In this document: one piece after another, positions 34,063-42,964 of the stretch
Numbering within the stretch: the stretch's first letter is position 1
Layout: every line of letters begins with the position of its first letter
Position numbers and translations under genes: made by a program
Notes under the pieces: generated by a model
What the model saw: only the letters and a program-made list of their open reading frames with translations
Told to the model about the DNA's origin: nothing
Database searches by the model: none
Origin: an uncultured bacterium
GTDB lineage: Bacteria > Actinomycetota > Coriobacteriia > Coriobacteriales > Eggerthellaceae
Direction of reading: 5' to 3'
Length of the DNA: 53,986 bases
NCBI GenBank assembly: GCA_937890835.1
Contig: CALADF010000047.1
Coordinates: forward strand, 1 to 53,986

Positions 34063-34097
34063 AGGTACTTGACAATGCAAGGTACTAGGCATAATAT
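34063..34097 (+). promoter_or_regulatory. Near-consensus promoter with AGGTACT repeats (PadR operator)
   Basis: TTGACA (34069-34074), a 17-base spacer and TAATAT (34092-34097) give an almost perfect sigma-70 promoter just before the PadR gene. AGGTACT occurs twice, 17 bases apart (34063 and 34080), overlapping the -35 and the spacer. CTAGGTACTTG and CAAGGTACTAGG also form an imperfect palindrome. PadR proteins usually repress their own promoters, so this is the likely operator. Confidence 0.75.
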
Positions 34098-34126
34098 TCG
34101 AAACGTGAAAGGAGGTGGATGCCCCT

Positions 34127-34447
34127 ATGAACGTGCAGTTCAAGAAAGGCGTGCTCGAGCTGATGGTTCTCGAAGCGGTTCGCGCGCGCGATATGTACGG
34201 TTACGAGTTGGTGGAGGAGATTTCCGGAACCATCGACGTCAAGGAGGGTTCCATCTACCCGCTGCTCAAGCGTTTGACCAACGAAAGGTATTTTGAAACG
34301 TATCTTCGTGAATCGATGGAGGGGCCGCCGCGAAAGTACTATCACCTCACGGCTTCCGGCATCGTTCGCGCGGACGAGCTCAAGCGGGATTGGTGGGAGT
34401 TTCAGGAAAGTGTCAGCAGATTTTTGAAGGAGCACGACGATGGATAA
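34127..34447 (+). CDS. PadR-family transcriptional regulator
   Basis: 106 aa; the ATG at 34127 is 11 bases after GGAGG. Winged HTH: G-V-L-E-L-M-V-L-E-A-V, M-Y-G-Y-E-L-V-E-E-I, then V-K-E-G-S-I-Y-P-L-L-K-R-L, and the wing P-P-R-K-Y-Y-H-L-T-A-S-G. The short C-terminal helix makes it a PadR-s2 (small) member. Its stop overlaps the next start by 8 bases. PadR next to a HAAS/DUF1700 membrane protein is a common pairing in which the membrane protein is thought to sense envelope state. Confidence 0.92.
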   Translation: MNVQFKKGVLELMVLEAVRARDMYGYELVEEISGTIDVKEGSIYPLLKRLTNERYFETYLRESMEGPPRKYYHLTASGIVRADELKRDWWEFQESVSRFLKEHDDG

Positions 34448-35597
34448 AGCCACATTTCTCGTTCAATTGCAGAAAAACATCGGTATGCTCGACGACGACG
34501 AACAAAAAGACATCATCGACGAATATTCCCAGCATATCGACATGAAAGTGTCCGGCGGCATGACGGAGGCCGAAGCCATCGAGGATTTCGGCGACTTCAA
34601 CGAGTTCGTGCGTGAAGTCCTGAACGCCTACCACGTAAAAGCTCCGTTCGATCAAGAGGATGCCGTCGAGGCTGCGGCGACCGCCTCGCCGACCGCGGGC
34701 GACCGCCTCGACGATGCGGTTCGCGGCGGGGCTCAGGCGGCGGGTCGTGCTGTCGACGCGACGAAGCGCGGCGCTCGGAAGATGGCGAGCGCGGTCACGG
34801 GTGCGGCAGGCAAGTTCTCGGACCGTGCGAAGGAGGCCGTTTCGCAGGCGAGCGCGGCTCGCGCGGAGGCGCGAGCGGAGGCGGCCGCATCCGGCGTGGA
34901 GGCAGATCGCGACGGTTCGGAGTCCCGGGCTGCGGCCGCTTCGGGGACTTCGCGCGGGATGATTGCGGAGGTGGGCGGCATGGCGCGTTCCTTCGGCGGT
35001 GTTTGCTGGAACGTCGCCAAGACGGCGGCGCGTTGGTGTTGGAACTTCGCCGTCGCATGCCTGATGGCGTCGGGCGGCTTTATGGCCCTGGTCAGCTTGT
35101 TCTGCCTAGGACTGGGCGTGGTGTTTCTCGTCCAGGGATATCCCGTCGCTGGCCTTACCATCGCCGCAGCGGGCTGCAGCATGGCGTTTGCGGCAATCTC
35201 GTTTCTCCTGTCGCGCTTGATCATGCGAAAGCACGCGGATGATGCGATGGCTTGCAAGGCGGCTGCATCTGATGCTTCGGGGTTAAGCAGCAGCTCGAGC
35301 GGACCTTCCTCGACGGACGGTCGTGCGGCGATCGGCTCGGTTGGATCCGGAGGCGATGTCTCCACGCAAGGTCGAGATTCGGTGCAAGGCGTGCGCCCGG
35401 GCTCCGGTCGCGATACGGGCGGCTCGGGCACGACGGCTCCGCTGGCGTTTTCCGGGTTCCGCGGCGAAGAGGCGCGAGCGCGTGGGGCGGTGATGCGCAC
35501 GGGCTTCGATCCGCGTGGCTTCGACGGCGGTCGGTTCTCGACGGCGCCGATGGGCGCGGTTTCTCAAGTACGCGGCAAGGGGGCGTTTTATGAATAG
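34440..35597 (+). CDS. HAAS/DUF1700-domain membrane protein
   Basis: 385 aa. Residues 1-65 are the HAAS helical domain (F-L-V-Q-L-Q-K-N-I-G-M-L-D-D-D-E-Q-K-D-I-I-D-E-Y) that pairs with PadR regulators. An Ala-rich, probably coiled segment follows (70-170), then two hydrophobic helices (about 205-228 and 235-258) and a Ser/Gly-rich tail. It overlaps padR by 8 bases and the next gene by 8 bases, so the three are tightly coupled. It likely sits in the inner membrane and modulates PadR (inference from the pairing). Confidence 0.82.
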   Translation: MDKATFLVQLQKNIGMLDDDEQKDIIDEYSQHIDMKVSGGMTEAEAIEDFGDFNEFVREVLNAYHVKAPFDQEDAVEAAATASPTAGDRLDDAVRGGAQAAGRAVDATKRGARKMASAVTGAAGKFSDRAKEAVSQASAARAEARAEAAASGVEADRDGSESRAAAASGTSRGMIAEVGGMARSFGGVCWNVAKTAARWCWNFAVACLMASGGFMALVSLFCLGLGVVFLVQGYPVAGLTIAAAGCSMAFAAISFLLSRLIMRKHADDAMACKAAASDASGLSSSSSGPSSTDGRAAIGSVGSGGDVSTQGRDSVQGVRPGSGRDTGGSGTTAPLAFSGFRGEEARARGAVMRTGFDPRGFDGGRFSTAPMGAVSQVRGKGAFYE

Positions 35598-36162
35598 GAC
35601 GGTAAAGGCGGCTTTGGCGATCGTATGCGCAGGAGCGCTTTTGGCGGGCGCGGGCGCGGGCGTGGCGTTCGGCGAGTATTCTTCGCTTCGGTACGAAGAG
35701 CTTCCGATATCGGGATTCGATCAGGCTATCACCGCATCGGAGACGGTCGAAGTGGGGGAAGAGGGCGACGTGTTCGTCTCGACCGTCTACGGCGGAGGTT
35801 GCTCGAGCGAGATCGTAGCGGACGAATCGGTAGCCCCGAATACGCTGGTCATCAATGCGCAGTGCTCGGGCTTGGCTGACGGCATCGTCATTTCGAAGCC
35901 GCGCGTGTCTGTTTACGAGGAGGAGGTGTACCGCGAGGATTCGCCCGCGAAGCTTAGCCGCTTGGAGGAGCGCGTGACGACGGATATCTCGGTGCATCCT
36001 GAAGTGTATTACCAAGACGGCTTTTCGGAGTTCATGCGGAATAAAGACGTTATCCTCGAAGGGCTGAAGAAGGGCGTGATTTACGACATTCCCAGCGCGT
36101 ACGACGACTTTCACGTCGAGGTGCGTGTCAACCCTGCCGATCTCGATCGCGTGTATATGTAG
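35590..36162 (+). CDS. Exported or anchored protein of the PadR operon, unknown function
   Basis: 190 aa. An N-terminal signal or anchor helix (about residues 7-28: A-A-L-A-I-V-C-A-G-A-L-L-A-G-A-G) is followed by an extracytoplasmic domain rich in beta strands with two cysteines. Placement suggests the DUF4097-like third gene of padR/HAAS operons, but the repeats of that family are not evident. The ATG lies inside the preceding gene's end (ATGAATAG overlap). It probably acts at the cell surface. Confidence 0.7.
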   Translation: MNRTVKAALAIVCAGALLAGAGAGVAFGEYSSLRYEELPISGFDQAITASETVEVGEEGDVFVSTVYGGGCSSEIVADESVAPNTLVINAQCSGLADGIVISKPRVSVYEEEVYREDSPAKLSRLEERVTTDISVHPEVYYQDGFSEFMRNKDVILEGLKKGVIYDIPSAYDDFHVEVRVNPADLDRVYM

Positions 36163-36190
36163 CCGAAGCGCTTCTTCTCGGTAGCTTTTC

Positions 36191-36219
36191 AGCCCTCGGC
36201 GATTCGCCGGGGGCTTTTG
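36191..36219 (+). terminator. Intrinsic terminator of the PadR operon
   Basis: AGCCCTCGGCG-ATT-CGCCGGGGGCT forms an 11-bp stem with one T-G pair, followed by TTTG. Confidence 0.85.
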
Positions 36220-36364
36220 CTATCATGGGGCGCATTGGAATCGTGCGTCCGCGTCCCCGCAGGTCAAAAGGGGCAGAGATCCCCGTTTGCGCCGCTGAGG
36301 ACATTTGCTGTTTTCGCGATGGGGCGTGCTCGTTTCCCCGTACACGGGGTGATCGGAGGTTAGC

Positions 36365-37219
36365 ATGGCGGAAAAGGAAGAGCGCGCTGCTCAGGCCGCG
36401 AAGCACAATGCGCTGATGAGGGGCGCGTTTGCGAGCGAGACGGCGGCAACTGTCGAGGCGGCTCGCGTGTACGACGAGGGCGAGGGACGTGCGCTCGTGC
36501 TGCCTGAGCCCGCGCATGAGGCCACCGAGGCCGTGGTGACGCGCGCGTTCGCGCCTGAGGCGTTGTACCGTTTCGGCAAGGGCAAGACCGTGCTTATCGA
36601 CCCCGCCTCGTTCACGCGTCCGGGCGGCGCCTACGAGGACGGCTCGTTCGGTCCCGAGCAGATCCTCTGTTCGCAAAGCAACTTGTATCAGGTGCTCTGC
36701 GGCGTCAAGGAAACCTTCCACGACGCCAACCGCGATTACCGCCGCGGCCAGCTGTTCACGGATCGTGCCGCGTATCTGCCCGATGTCGCGTTCTCTCAGG
36801 GGGCCGTGCGCAAGGCGGACGTCATCGCCATCGCCGAGCCGTTGCGCGCGCGTGCCCTGGAGAACCATCGCTCGGAGCGCGAGTGCGACAATGCCTTGGC
36901 TCAGCGTATCGAGGCGTTCATGAACATCGCCGTCGCGAACGAGTGCGAGACGCTTATCGTGGGCGCGTTCGGCTGTGGGCGCTTGGGCTGGAGCGCCGAA
37001 CATGTGGCGGGCTTGTTCAAGGCGTGGATCGACGAGCATCCGGGCGCGCTTGGTCGCGTTGTGTTCGCCGTGCCGCGCGCGAGCTTCGACGCGTTCGACG
37101 CGCTGTTCGGAAAGCTCGAGGAGGCGGCGCCTGCCGTCGCCGAGGCGGTTGTCGATGAAGACGATGACGAGTTCGATCTTTCGAGCATCGAGCTTCCCGA
37201 AGGTATCACGCTGCGCTAA
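36365..37219 (+). CDS. TIGR02452-family (microbial PARG-like macrodomain) protein
   Basis: 284 aa, ATG behind GATCGGAGGTTAGC. The signature region is R-P-G-G-A-Y-E-D-G-S-F-G-P-E-Q-I-L-C-S-Q-S-N-L-Y (about residues 80-105), the place of the G-G-G ... Q-E-E loop of poly(ADP-ribose) glycohydrolases. E-C-E-T-L-I-V-G-A-F-G-C-G and D-V-A-F-S-Q-G mark the macrodomain. The usual Q-E-E pair reads P-E-Q here, so one glutamate is displaced and activity is uncertain. The role would be to remove ADP-ribose from macromolecules. A 60-aa protein follows 14 bases downstream. Confidence 0.8.
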   Translation: MAEKEERAAQAAKHNALMRGAFASETAATVEAARVYDEGEGRALVLPEPAHEATEAVVTRAFAPEALYRFGKGKTVLIDPASFTRPGGAYEDGSFGPEQILCSQSNLYQVLCGVKETFHDANRDYRRGQLFTDRAAYLPDVAFSQGAVRKADVIAIAEPLRARALENHRSERECDNALAQRIEAFMNIAVANECETLIVGAFGCGRLGWSAEHVAGLFKAWIDEHPGALGRVVFAVPRASFDAFDALFGKLEEAAPAVAEAVVDEDDDEFDLSSIELPEGITLR

Positions 37220-37233
37220 CGGAAGGAGCCGGG

Positions 37234-37416
37234 TTGGCGACCATCGACATCGAAGCTTTGCGCGCGTACCTTCTCGATTGCTGCGGGACCGCCGCATTCG
37301 GCGGCTTCCCCGCGGCGCTGCTCGACATGGCGGACATCGAGCGCATGGACGGCTATGAGCTATGCCGCAAGGCGGAAGATCTTGGAATCGACCTGCGCAG
37401 GCTCGTGATCGACTGA
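37234..37416 (+). CDS. Small protein downstream of the PARG-like gene
   Basis: 60 aa from a TTG with GGAAGGAGCCGGG ahead. It is predicted to be helical and acidic (I-E-A-L-R-A-Y-L-L-D-C-C-G-T-A-A-F-G-G-F-P-A-A-L-L-D-M). There is no metal motif beyond the C-C pair, and no signal or membrane segment. It is co-directional with and 14 bases from the gene before, ended by a strong terminator, so the two form an operon. The family is not recognised. Confidence 0.65.
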   Translation: MATIDIEALRAYLLDCCGTAAFGGFPAALLDMADIERMDGYELCRKAEDLGIDLRRLVID

Positions 37417-37423
37417 CGTATGG

Positions 37424-37469
37424 CGGGCCGGCGGGCGCGAGGCGACTCGAGCCCGCCGGCCCGTTTTTT
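37424..37469 (+). terminator. Intrinsic terminator
   Basis: CGGGCCGGCGGGC and its perfect complement, with a 14-base loop, are followed by TTTTTT. Confidence 0.92.
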
Positions 37470-37609
37470 ACAAGCACCGCCTTGCGCGTGCTAAACTTTT
37501 CCTTCTTTGCAGTGAATGAACTTCGCGTTCTCGCGCGCCGCAGGGCGTCTGATGCCACGGGGCGTTTGCTTCGGCCTGCGCGAAAACGCTATCGATAACA
37601 GGAGATGAA

Positions 37610-38617
37610 GTGTATAAGTCCATCGATCTGTTCGCCGGCATCGGCGGCATCCGCCTCGGCTTCGAGCAGGCTTTCGGAGACGATATCGAGACGGTGTTCG
37701 TCAGCGAGTTCGACGACAACGCCGTGAAGACCTACCGGGCCAACTTCTCCGAGCCCGCGCAGATAGCGGGCGATATCACGAAGATCCCCGAGGCGGCCGT
37801 TCCCGAGTTCGACATCTGCCTGGCGGGCTTTCCGTGCCAGGCGTTCTCGCTGGCGGGCAAGCGGCAGGGCTTCGACGACGACTACAAGGGCATGGCGCGC
37901 GGCACGCTGTTCTTCGACCTGGCGCGCATCTGCGAGGCGCGGCGCCCCAAGGTGATCTTCTGCGAGAACGTCAAGGGCCTACCCATTCACAAGAAGGGCA
38001 AGACCTTCGCGGTGATCGTGGGCACGCTCGAGCAGATGGGCTACAAGGTGTTCCACCGGATCCTCAACTCGCGTGACTTCGGCGTGCCGCAGAACCGCGA
38101 GCGCATCTACATCGTGGCGTTTCGCGAGGACGTCGCGCCCGAGGAGTTCGAATTTCCCGAGGGCGCGGGCTCCCCGTGCGTCATCCGCGATATCATGGAC
38201 GAGGCCCCGGTGCCCGCGCGCTACTACCTGTCCGAGACCTACCTGGCAACGCTCGAGCGCCATCGGGCGCGCCACGAGGCGGCGGGCAACGGCTTCGGCT
38301 ACGTGGTGCGCGGCCTGGACGAGGTGGCGGGCGCCATCGTGTGCGGGGGCATGGGGCGCGAGCGCAACCTGATCGTCGACGCGCGCGAGCACTCCATGAC
38401 GCCGACCACCAACGTGAAGGGGCCGCTCAACGACCGCGACATCCGCAAGATGACCCCGCGCGAGTGGGCGCGCCTGCAGGGCTACCCCGACACGTTCCGG
38501 CTGCCCCTTGCCGACACGCACCTGTACAAGCAGCTGGGCAACTCCGTGACGGTTCCTGTGATCCGCGCCATCGCCGAGCGGGTGCGCGACGTGCTGCGGG
38601 AGCGCGATCGCGGCTAG
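37610..38617 (+). CDS. DNA (cytosine-5) methyltransferase
   Basis: 335 aa from a GTG with AGGAGATGAAGT ahead. All key motifs are in order: I D-L-F-A-G-I-G-G, IV G-F-P-C-Q-A-F-S (catalytic Cys about 76), VI E-N-V-K-G-L, VIII Q-N-R-E-R-I-Y-I-V and X Q-L-G-N-S-V-T-V-P-V. The target-recognition part between VIII and IX is short (about 70 residues). It methylates cytosine at an unknown short site. No recognised restriction gene is next to it; the gene at 38804 is the only partner candidate, so it may be solitary or half of an unfamiliar R-M pair. Confidence 0.92.
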   Translation: MYKSIDLFAGIGGIRLGFEQAFGDDIETVFVSEFDDNAVKTYRANFSEPAQIAGDITKIPEAAVPEFDICLAGFPCQAFSLAGKRQGFDDDYKGMARGTLFFDLARICEARRPKVIFCENVKGLPIHKKGKTFAVIVGTLEQMGYKVFHRILNSRDFGVPQNRERIYIVAFREDVAPEEFEFPEGAGSPCVIRDIMDEAPVPARYYLSETYLATLERHRARHEAAGNGFGYVVRGLDEVAGAIVCGGMGRERNLIVDAREHSMTPTTNVKGPLNDRDIRKMTPREWARLQGYPDTFRLPLADTHLYKQLGNSVTVPVIRAIAERVRDVLRERDRG

Positions 38618-38803
38618 CACGCGTTGGCCGTAGGGGCCGGCTGCCTCGCCGTCGGGATCTTCAACGGCGTGTTCGCCCGGAGAAGGGCGGCGTTTAGTTC
38701 GTGCAAGGTTTGCGCGAGGTTTTGCGCGGAGAAGTTTTGGCTACGTGTCGGGTTTGCGCATTGTTTGGCGGAGGATCGGTTTGCGTTTGCAAAGGGAGGG
38801 CGA

Positions 38804-39586
38804 ATGACGACGTATAAGAACGTGAGGAATTTCACAAAGGCGTGGGCGAAGAAGACCTATGCCGAAGGAATTGCCGATTATAAGAAGGTGGCGGAAGACC
38901 CGCGTGCGCTTGCTTTCGTCGAAGAGGTTCTGAGGAAGCTGAACATCGCCGATAAGCCGATGACGGGCGATTCGTGCCAAGGTCTTCCCCGTATCGACGA
39001 GGGGCGTACCACGGTGCGGTTCTCGGGTGTCGTCGACGATCTGATCGAGGTGTTCCTGACGCCGGCTTCATATGTGGCCGAAGTTGCTTTGCGTTCGCGG
39101 GCGAACCGCCCCGACTCCGAGGTGGCGGGCGAGGTCGCGCGTGCGCTGCGCGCGTTCCCCTCGTTTCTGCGCGAGATGGATTTGGGCTGGAAGGTCGGCG
39201 AGGAATGCGCACGGCGTGGACTCACCGCCGACGCGCGCACGGCGGATGTGGACGCCGACATCGCCGAGCACACCGATGTGTTCCTGAAGCTTGGCGGCAA
39301 GGATTACCGCCTCTGGTCGTATCTGGATTCCGAGCGCGGTTTGGACAACGTGAAGTCGAAGCTCTCGGGCGCGCGCGGGGAAATTCCCGCCGGCGTGCAT
39401 GTCCTGTGCCCGATCAACATCACGCGTGCGCGCGATGAGGTGAGCGGCTGGCGCTTCTATCCCGAGGCCAAGATAGCGGAGATCGTCGATGTCATCGAGC
39501 GAGGCGAACCGCGCTACGATTACCAGACGGTGCGCGGTAGCTTGGACCGCTGCGTGCGGAAGGCGTGCCTGATCGAGAAGGCGTAA
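38804..39586 (+). CDS. Protein of unknown family downstream of the methyltransferase
   Basis: 260 aa from the ATG at 38804 (AAAGGGAGGGCGA). It is soluble, mixed alpha/beta. An N-terminal helical part (F-T-K-A-W-A-K-K-T-Y) is followed by an Arg-rich middle, a strand-rich core (T-D-V-F-L-K-L-G-G-K-D-Y-R-L-W-S-Y, then G-V-H-V-L-C-P-I-N) and a basic end (Y-Q-T-V-R-G-S-L-D-R-C-V-R-K-A). The upstream part of the same frame (38624-38803) has no ribosome site. It is co-directional with the methyltransferase, 186 bases on. A restriction endonuclease is possible because of position, but I see no clear PD-(D/E)xK or HNH set. Confidence 0.65.
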   Translation: MTTYKNVRNFTKAWAKKTYAEGIADYKKVAEDPRALAFVEEVLRKLNIADKPMTGDSCQGLPRIDEGRTTVRFSGVVDDLIEVFLTPASYVAEVALRSRANRPDSEVAGEVARALRAFPSFLREMDLGWKVGEECARRGLTADARTADVDADIAEHTDVFLKLGGKDYRLWSYLDSERGLDNVKSKLSGARGEIPAGVHVLCPINITRARDEVSGWRFYPEAKIAEIVDVIERGEPRYDYQTVRGSLDRCVRKACLIEKA

Positions 39587-39612
39587 GCCGGGTCCTACGC
39601 AGCATCTGCCAG

Positions 39613-39649
39613 CGAGGCGGTTTCGCGAAGAGATTCGGAAACCGCCTCG
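39613..39649. terminator. Two-way hairpin between convergent genes
   Basis: CGAGGCGGTTTC and its perfect complement flank a 13-base loop between the gene ending at 39586 (plus) and the FHA gene ending at 39755 (minus). Confidence 0.75.
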
Positions 39650-39754
39650 TCGTCACTTCGCCGCACCGCGATGCGCGCGGCGACGCCTCGCGAAGCGGAT
39701 CGCGGTTTGCATCGTCGCGCGGCGAAGCGGGCGCTCGATATGCGCCGTACTCTC

Positions 39755-41053
39755 CTACAGCATGACGAACCGATAGGCGGCGCCGGTGCTGCTCGGCCCG
39801 AGATCGCCTCCGATATAGCGGGTGGGGGCGAGGAGGAGGGCGTCGCCGTTGGAGAGCGGCTCGCCGGTCTCGGGGTCGTCCGCCAGTGTGGCGGGGGAGA
39901 AGCTCTCGTCGCGTCCGTCGGCGACGCTCTCGAGGTGCGCGACTGCCGTTCCGTTGCTGCTTCCCAGGTCAAGCACCTCCCAGCATTTGCGGCTTTCGTC
40001 GAAGCGCACGAGGGCGTGCGTGCGCGAAACGCTCGACCCGATGGAGTCGGCGACGTAACGAACGCGCAGCGCGTCGCATCCCGGTTGCTCTTCCGGTGCG
40101 CGGCCGATGAGCAGCCCGCGCCGCCGGTCAAGCGCGAAGGTGGATCCGAACGAGAGGTTGCCCGCAGCGTCGATGAGCTGTTCGACCAGGCAGGCTTCAC
40201 GCGCCGCTTTGTCCCCGCTTGCGGCGAGCGGGGTGTAGCGCGTGGGAATGTCGGCGCGTGCCACATGGTCGCGCGAGAGGGCGTCGACTCCTTCGGCGCC
40301 GCACAGCGCCACGGCCAGCAAGTATCCCATGATCTCAACGCGCGCGGTCAGGCAGGAGCGATAGGCCTCGCCCGGATCCGCAGCTTCGATGGCGCGCGTG
40401 GCGGCCTCCTGCTCGTCGCGCATGAGGACGGTGAGCGTGTTCGTGAAGTCGCCGACGGCGTGGGATTGGTGGGAGTCCTCCAAGTAGGCGATGAGCGCCT
40501 TCTTGAAATCGTTTTCGACCAGCGGGGAGAATCGTCCGCTGGAGGCGATGACGCGGATGGCGTTGAGCGTGCGGGTGAAGCGGCGGCCGTCGTCTTTCTT
40601 GCCGGCTGCGGAGCAGAACACCGTCTCGCGTCGCGCGAGCCTTCGCATGACGTCTTGCGCGTCGCGTGCGAGCAGCGCGAGGTTCTCGGCGTGGTCTTTC
40701 CCCAGGCCGTTCGAGAGCGCGAACTCCTGTGCGACCTCGTGGGGCGTGGCGTGGTTTTTGAGCCGCGAGAGCTTGGTGGCGCTGCGCGGTTTGCTGTCCA
40801 GCTCCAGCAGGGTCTCCTCAGCTTGAAGCCGCGCTTCCTCTTCGCCGAGGCCCGAGTCCGTTGCTTCGCTCAGCGCCTGGCGAAACGCCGACTTGAGGTC
40901 GTTGGTCTGGGGGCGCGGCGGCAAGATGTGCTCGAGCAGCTGGTTGTCGGTGTAGACGACGGGCTCCTCGCCGTCGACCGTCGAAAAGGAAAGCTCTTCG
41001 CCGACGCAGCGCGAGAGCGCGTCGATGAAATAAGCCAGGCCGTTTGCCTTCAT
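39755..41053 (-). CDS. FHA-domain protein with unknown N-terminal region
   Basis: 432 aa from the ATG at 41053 (GCAAGGAGCCCCC). The C-terminal part (about 325-425) is a forkhead-associated domain: L-L-I-G-R-A-P, then V-S-R-T-H-A-L-V-R-F (phosphothreonine pocket) and L-D-L-G-S-S-N-G-T-A-V. The first 300 residues are helical and charged with no motif I know. FHA domains dock on phosphothreonine, so this is a reader for the kinases nearby. It is the distal gene of the minus-strand half of the signalling island. Confidence 0.85.
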   Translation of the reverse strand: MKANGLAYFIDALSRCVGEELSFSTVDGEEPVVYTDNQLLEHILPPRPQTNDLKSAFRQALSEATDSGLGEEEARLQAEETLLELDSKPRSATKLSRLKNHATPHEVAQEFALSNGLGKDHAENLALLARDAQDVMRRLARRETVFCSAAGKKDDGRRFTRTLNAIRVIASSGRFSPLVENDFKKALIAYLEDSHQSHAVGDFTNTLTVLMRDEQEAATRAIEAADPGEAYRSCLTARVEIMGYLLAVALCGAEGVDALSRDHVARADIPTRYTPLAASGDKAAREACLVEQLIDAAGNLSFGSTFALDRRRGLLIGRAPEEQPGCDALRVRYVADSIGSSVSRTHALVRFDESRKCWEVLDLGSSNGTAVAHLESVADGRDESFSPATLADDPETGEPLSNGDALLLAPTRYIGGDLGPSSTGAAYRFVML

Positions 41054-41310
41054 GGGGGCTCCTTGCTCGCGAAGGTGAGCCGCGCAGTTGCCGTCGGGGC
41101 CGTCCCTGCGCCTTTGGGCGTGCGCGGCGTTTTCATTATAGCGGCGAAGGGGACAGCGGGTTGCGGGCCTGCGGAAGCGCCCGCTTGCCCGGCGGGTTGC
41201 GGAGCCGGGGGTTTCGGGTGGTCCTGCAGCTCGGCGGCCCGGTGAGCTGCGGCTGCGTCGGCAGCGGACGACTCGCATGACGCTCGCCGCCCGCGAGCAC
41301 GCCCCGCGCG

Positions 41311-42798
41311 CTACAGCATGGCCTCGGCGCCGGGATGCCCGCAGGCGGCGGCGCGCTTGAGCCAGCGGGTGCCGCGCTGCTCGTCTTGACCGGTTCCGAT
41401 GCCGAACAGCAGGCTTTTCGCCAGCATGAACATGGCTTCGACGCTTCCCGCCTCAGCGGCGCGCTCGAGCAGGCGCATGCTCTTCCCCGCGTCGCGCGCC
41501 GCGCCGTTGTGGCCGTAGAAGCAGTCCGTTGCTTGGCGGAACAGGGCATCGCCCGCAGTCCGCTCGGCGCGCTCTTCCATCTGCGCAGCGGCGTTGCCTG
41601 CGGTTTGCTTGCTGCGCTCGATGGCCTGGAGAAGCGCGTTCAGGCTCGCGACGGTCTCGCACGATCGGAATCCTTCGCCCTGCCCGCCCGCTCTGTCCTG
41701 CGCGTTTCCCGCATGCGCGCGCGACCTCGCAGCATCGTTTCCCCGGAGGGCGCCCGCGTCGCCCCTGTCGTGCTGCGCGCGCGCCGCCCTTGCGCGGCTC
41801 TCCTCGCTTGAGGGGGCCTGCGCAACATCGGGCAGGGCGAGCGTCTCGGCGATAAGCCTCCGCACGATTGCGCCATCCGGTCGCTCGTGCGGGTCGTAAG
41901 CGGTGCATGCGCCGATGATGCCGTCGAGCTTTCTCTCGATAGCGCGCATCGAGGGGATCTTGCTGGCGAGGGTGAGCGGCTCGCGTTTCGCCGCAGCCAC
42001 CACTTCGACGGTCTCGGGGGTGAGGACGCGGTTCGCGGCCACGTCGGCGTAGGGAAGCTCGAGCGTGCGCATGTAGTACAGCAGCGCGCCGAAGCTGTAG
42101 ACGTCGACCGAGGGCTCGTTGCGCATCAAGTAGAACGGCCCGCCGAACACGCACGGCGCGCCGAAGCAGATGGTTGCCAGCTTGCGGTTCTCGCCGAGCG
42201 CGGGGGTGACAAGCGGGCTTCGCGCGCTGATGGACTGCCCCCAGTCGATCAGCACGGCGCGGTTCACCTCTCCGGTGCGGGTCATCGTCAGGATGATGTT
42301 GGCGGGGCTGATGTCGCGGTGCACCACGCGGCGGTCGCATGCGTTCACGGCGTCGATGATGTGCAGCGCGGCCTCGAGGATGGCGTTCGTCTTGTCGAGC
42401 GTGCGCGCGTTGCCCGACAGCACGCCCGATGCCAGCGTCTGCTCGATGGTGAACCCTTCGACGTACTCCATGGCGATGGCGTGATGGGTCAGCCCTTGCT
42501 TATCGGTGCAGGTCCCCAGCGCGAAGGGGGCGGGCGCGTGTCCGTCGGCGCCCGCCAGATCGCACAGGCATTCGAACTCGCGCAGCGCCGCCTCGCCGTC
42601 GGCTGCGTAGTCCGCGCCGTCGCGGTTGTGACGGTGAAAGCGCTTGACGGCCACGGGCGTGCCGTCATCGCGCGTTGCGCGCAGCAGCTTGGCGAAGCCG
42701 CCGGCTTCGGAGTCGTCGGGCAGGATTTCGCCGGCGAGGCGAAAATCCGCGAGTCCTGCGGCGAGTTTCGTGACGGTGAAGGTGATCGGGCTTGCCAT
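41311..42798 (-). CDS. Ser/Thr protein kinase with C-terminal Sel1-like repeats
   Basis: 495 aa; ATG at 42798, with GAAGAGG ahead (a GTG three codons upstream is less likely). Kinase core: V-A-V-K (Lys52), M-E-Y-V-E-G-F-T hinge, H-R-D-I-S-P-A-N (160-167) and D-W-G (185-187) in place of D-F-G. Active-site residues are therefore all present and it should be active. There is an S-P-S-E/R-rich linker from about 330, then two Sel1-like repeats near the end (A-G-K-S-M-R-L-L-E-R-A-A-E-A-G-S and G-T-R-W-L-K-R-A-A-A-C-G-H) for protein contacts. No membrane segment, so unlike PknB it is cytosolic. Confidence 0.88.
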   Translation of the reverse strand: MASPITFTVTKLAAGLADFRLAGEILPDDSEAGGFAKLLRATRDDGTPVAVKRFHRHNRDGADYAADGEAALREFECLCDLAGADGHAPAPFALGTCTDKQGLTHHAIAMEYVEGFTIEQTLASGVLSGNARTLDKTNAILEAALHIIDAVNACDRRVVHRDISPANIILTMTRTGEVNRAVLIDWGQSISARSPLVTPALGENRKLATICFGAPCVFGGPFYLMRNEPSVDVYSFGALLYYMRTLELPYADVAANRVLTPETVEVVAAAKREPLTLASKIPSMRAIERKLDGIIGACTAYDPHERPDGAIVRRLIAETLALPDVAQAPSSEESRARAARAQHDRGDAGALRGNDAARSRAHAGNAQDRAGGQGEGFRSCETVASLNALLQAIERSKQTAGNAAAQMEERAERTAGDALFRQATDCFYGHNGAARDAGKSMRLLERAAEAGSVEAMFMLAKSLLFGIGTGQDEQRGTRWLKRAAACGHPGAEAML

Positions 42799-42964
42799 GG
42801 CGGGCACCTCTTCGGGTCGAGGATGGACGGGGCGGGTGGACGGGCCGGGGCCGGTTGGGGCTGCTCGGGCCAGGTCGAGCGGGCCGGCCGGGTCGGGGAT
42901 GCTGCCGGCGGTAGCGGTGGGCCGGGTATATGGGGCAAAACGGCCGGGCTTGCGGCGCCCGGCG

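Noticed and set aside
38624..38803. 60-residue N-terminal extension of the gene at 38804-39586
   Set aside because: No ribosome site and unusual Cys/Phe-rich translation; the ATG at 38804 has AAAGGGAGGG ahead.
37610..39586. A complete known-type restriction-modification system
   Set aside because: The methyltransferase is certain, but the downstream protein shows no recognisable nuclease motif, so only a question is recorded.
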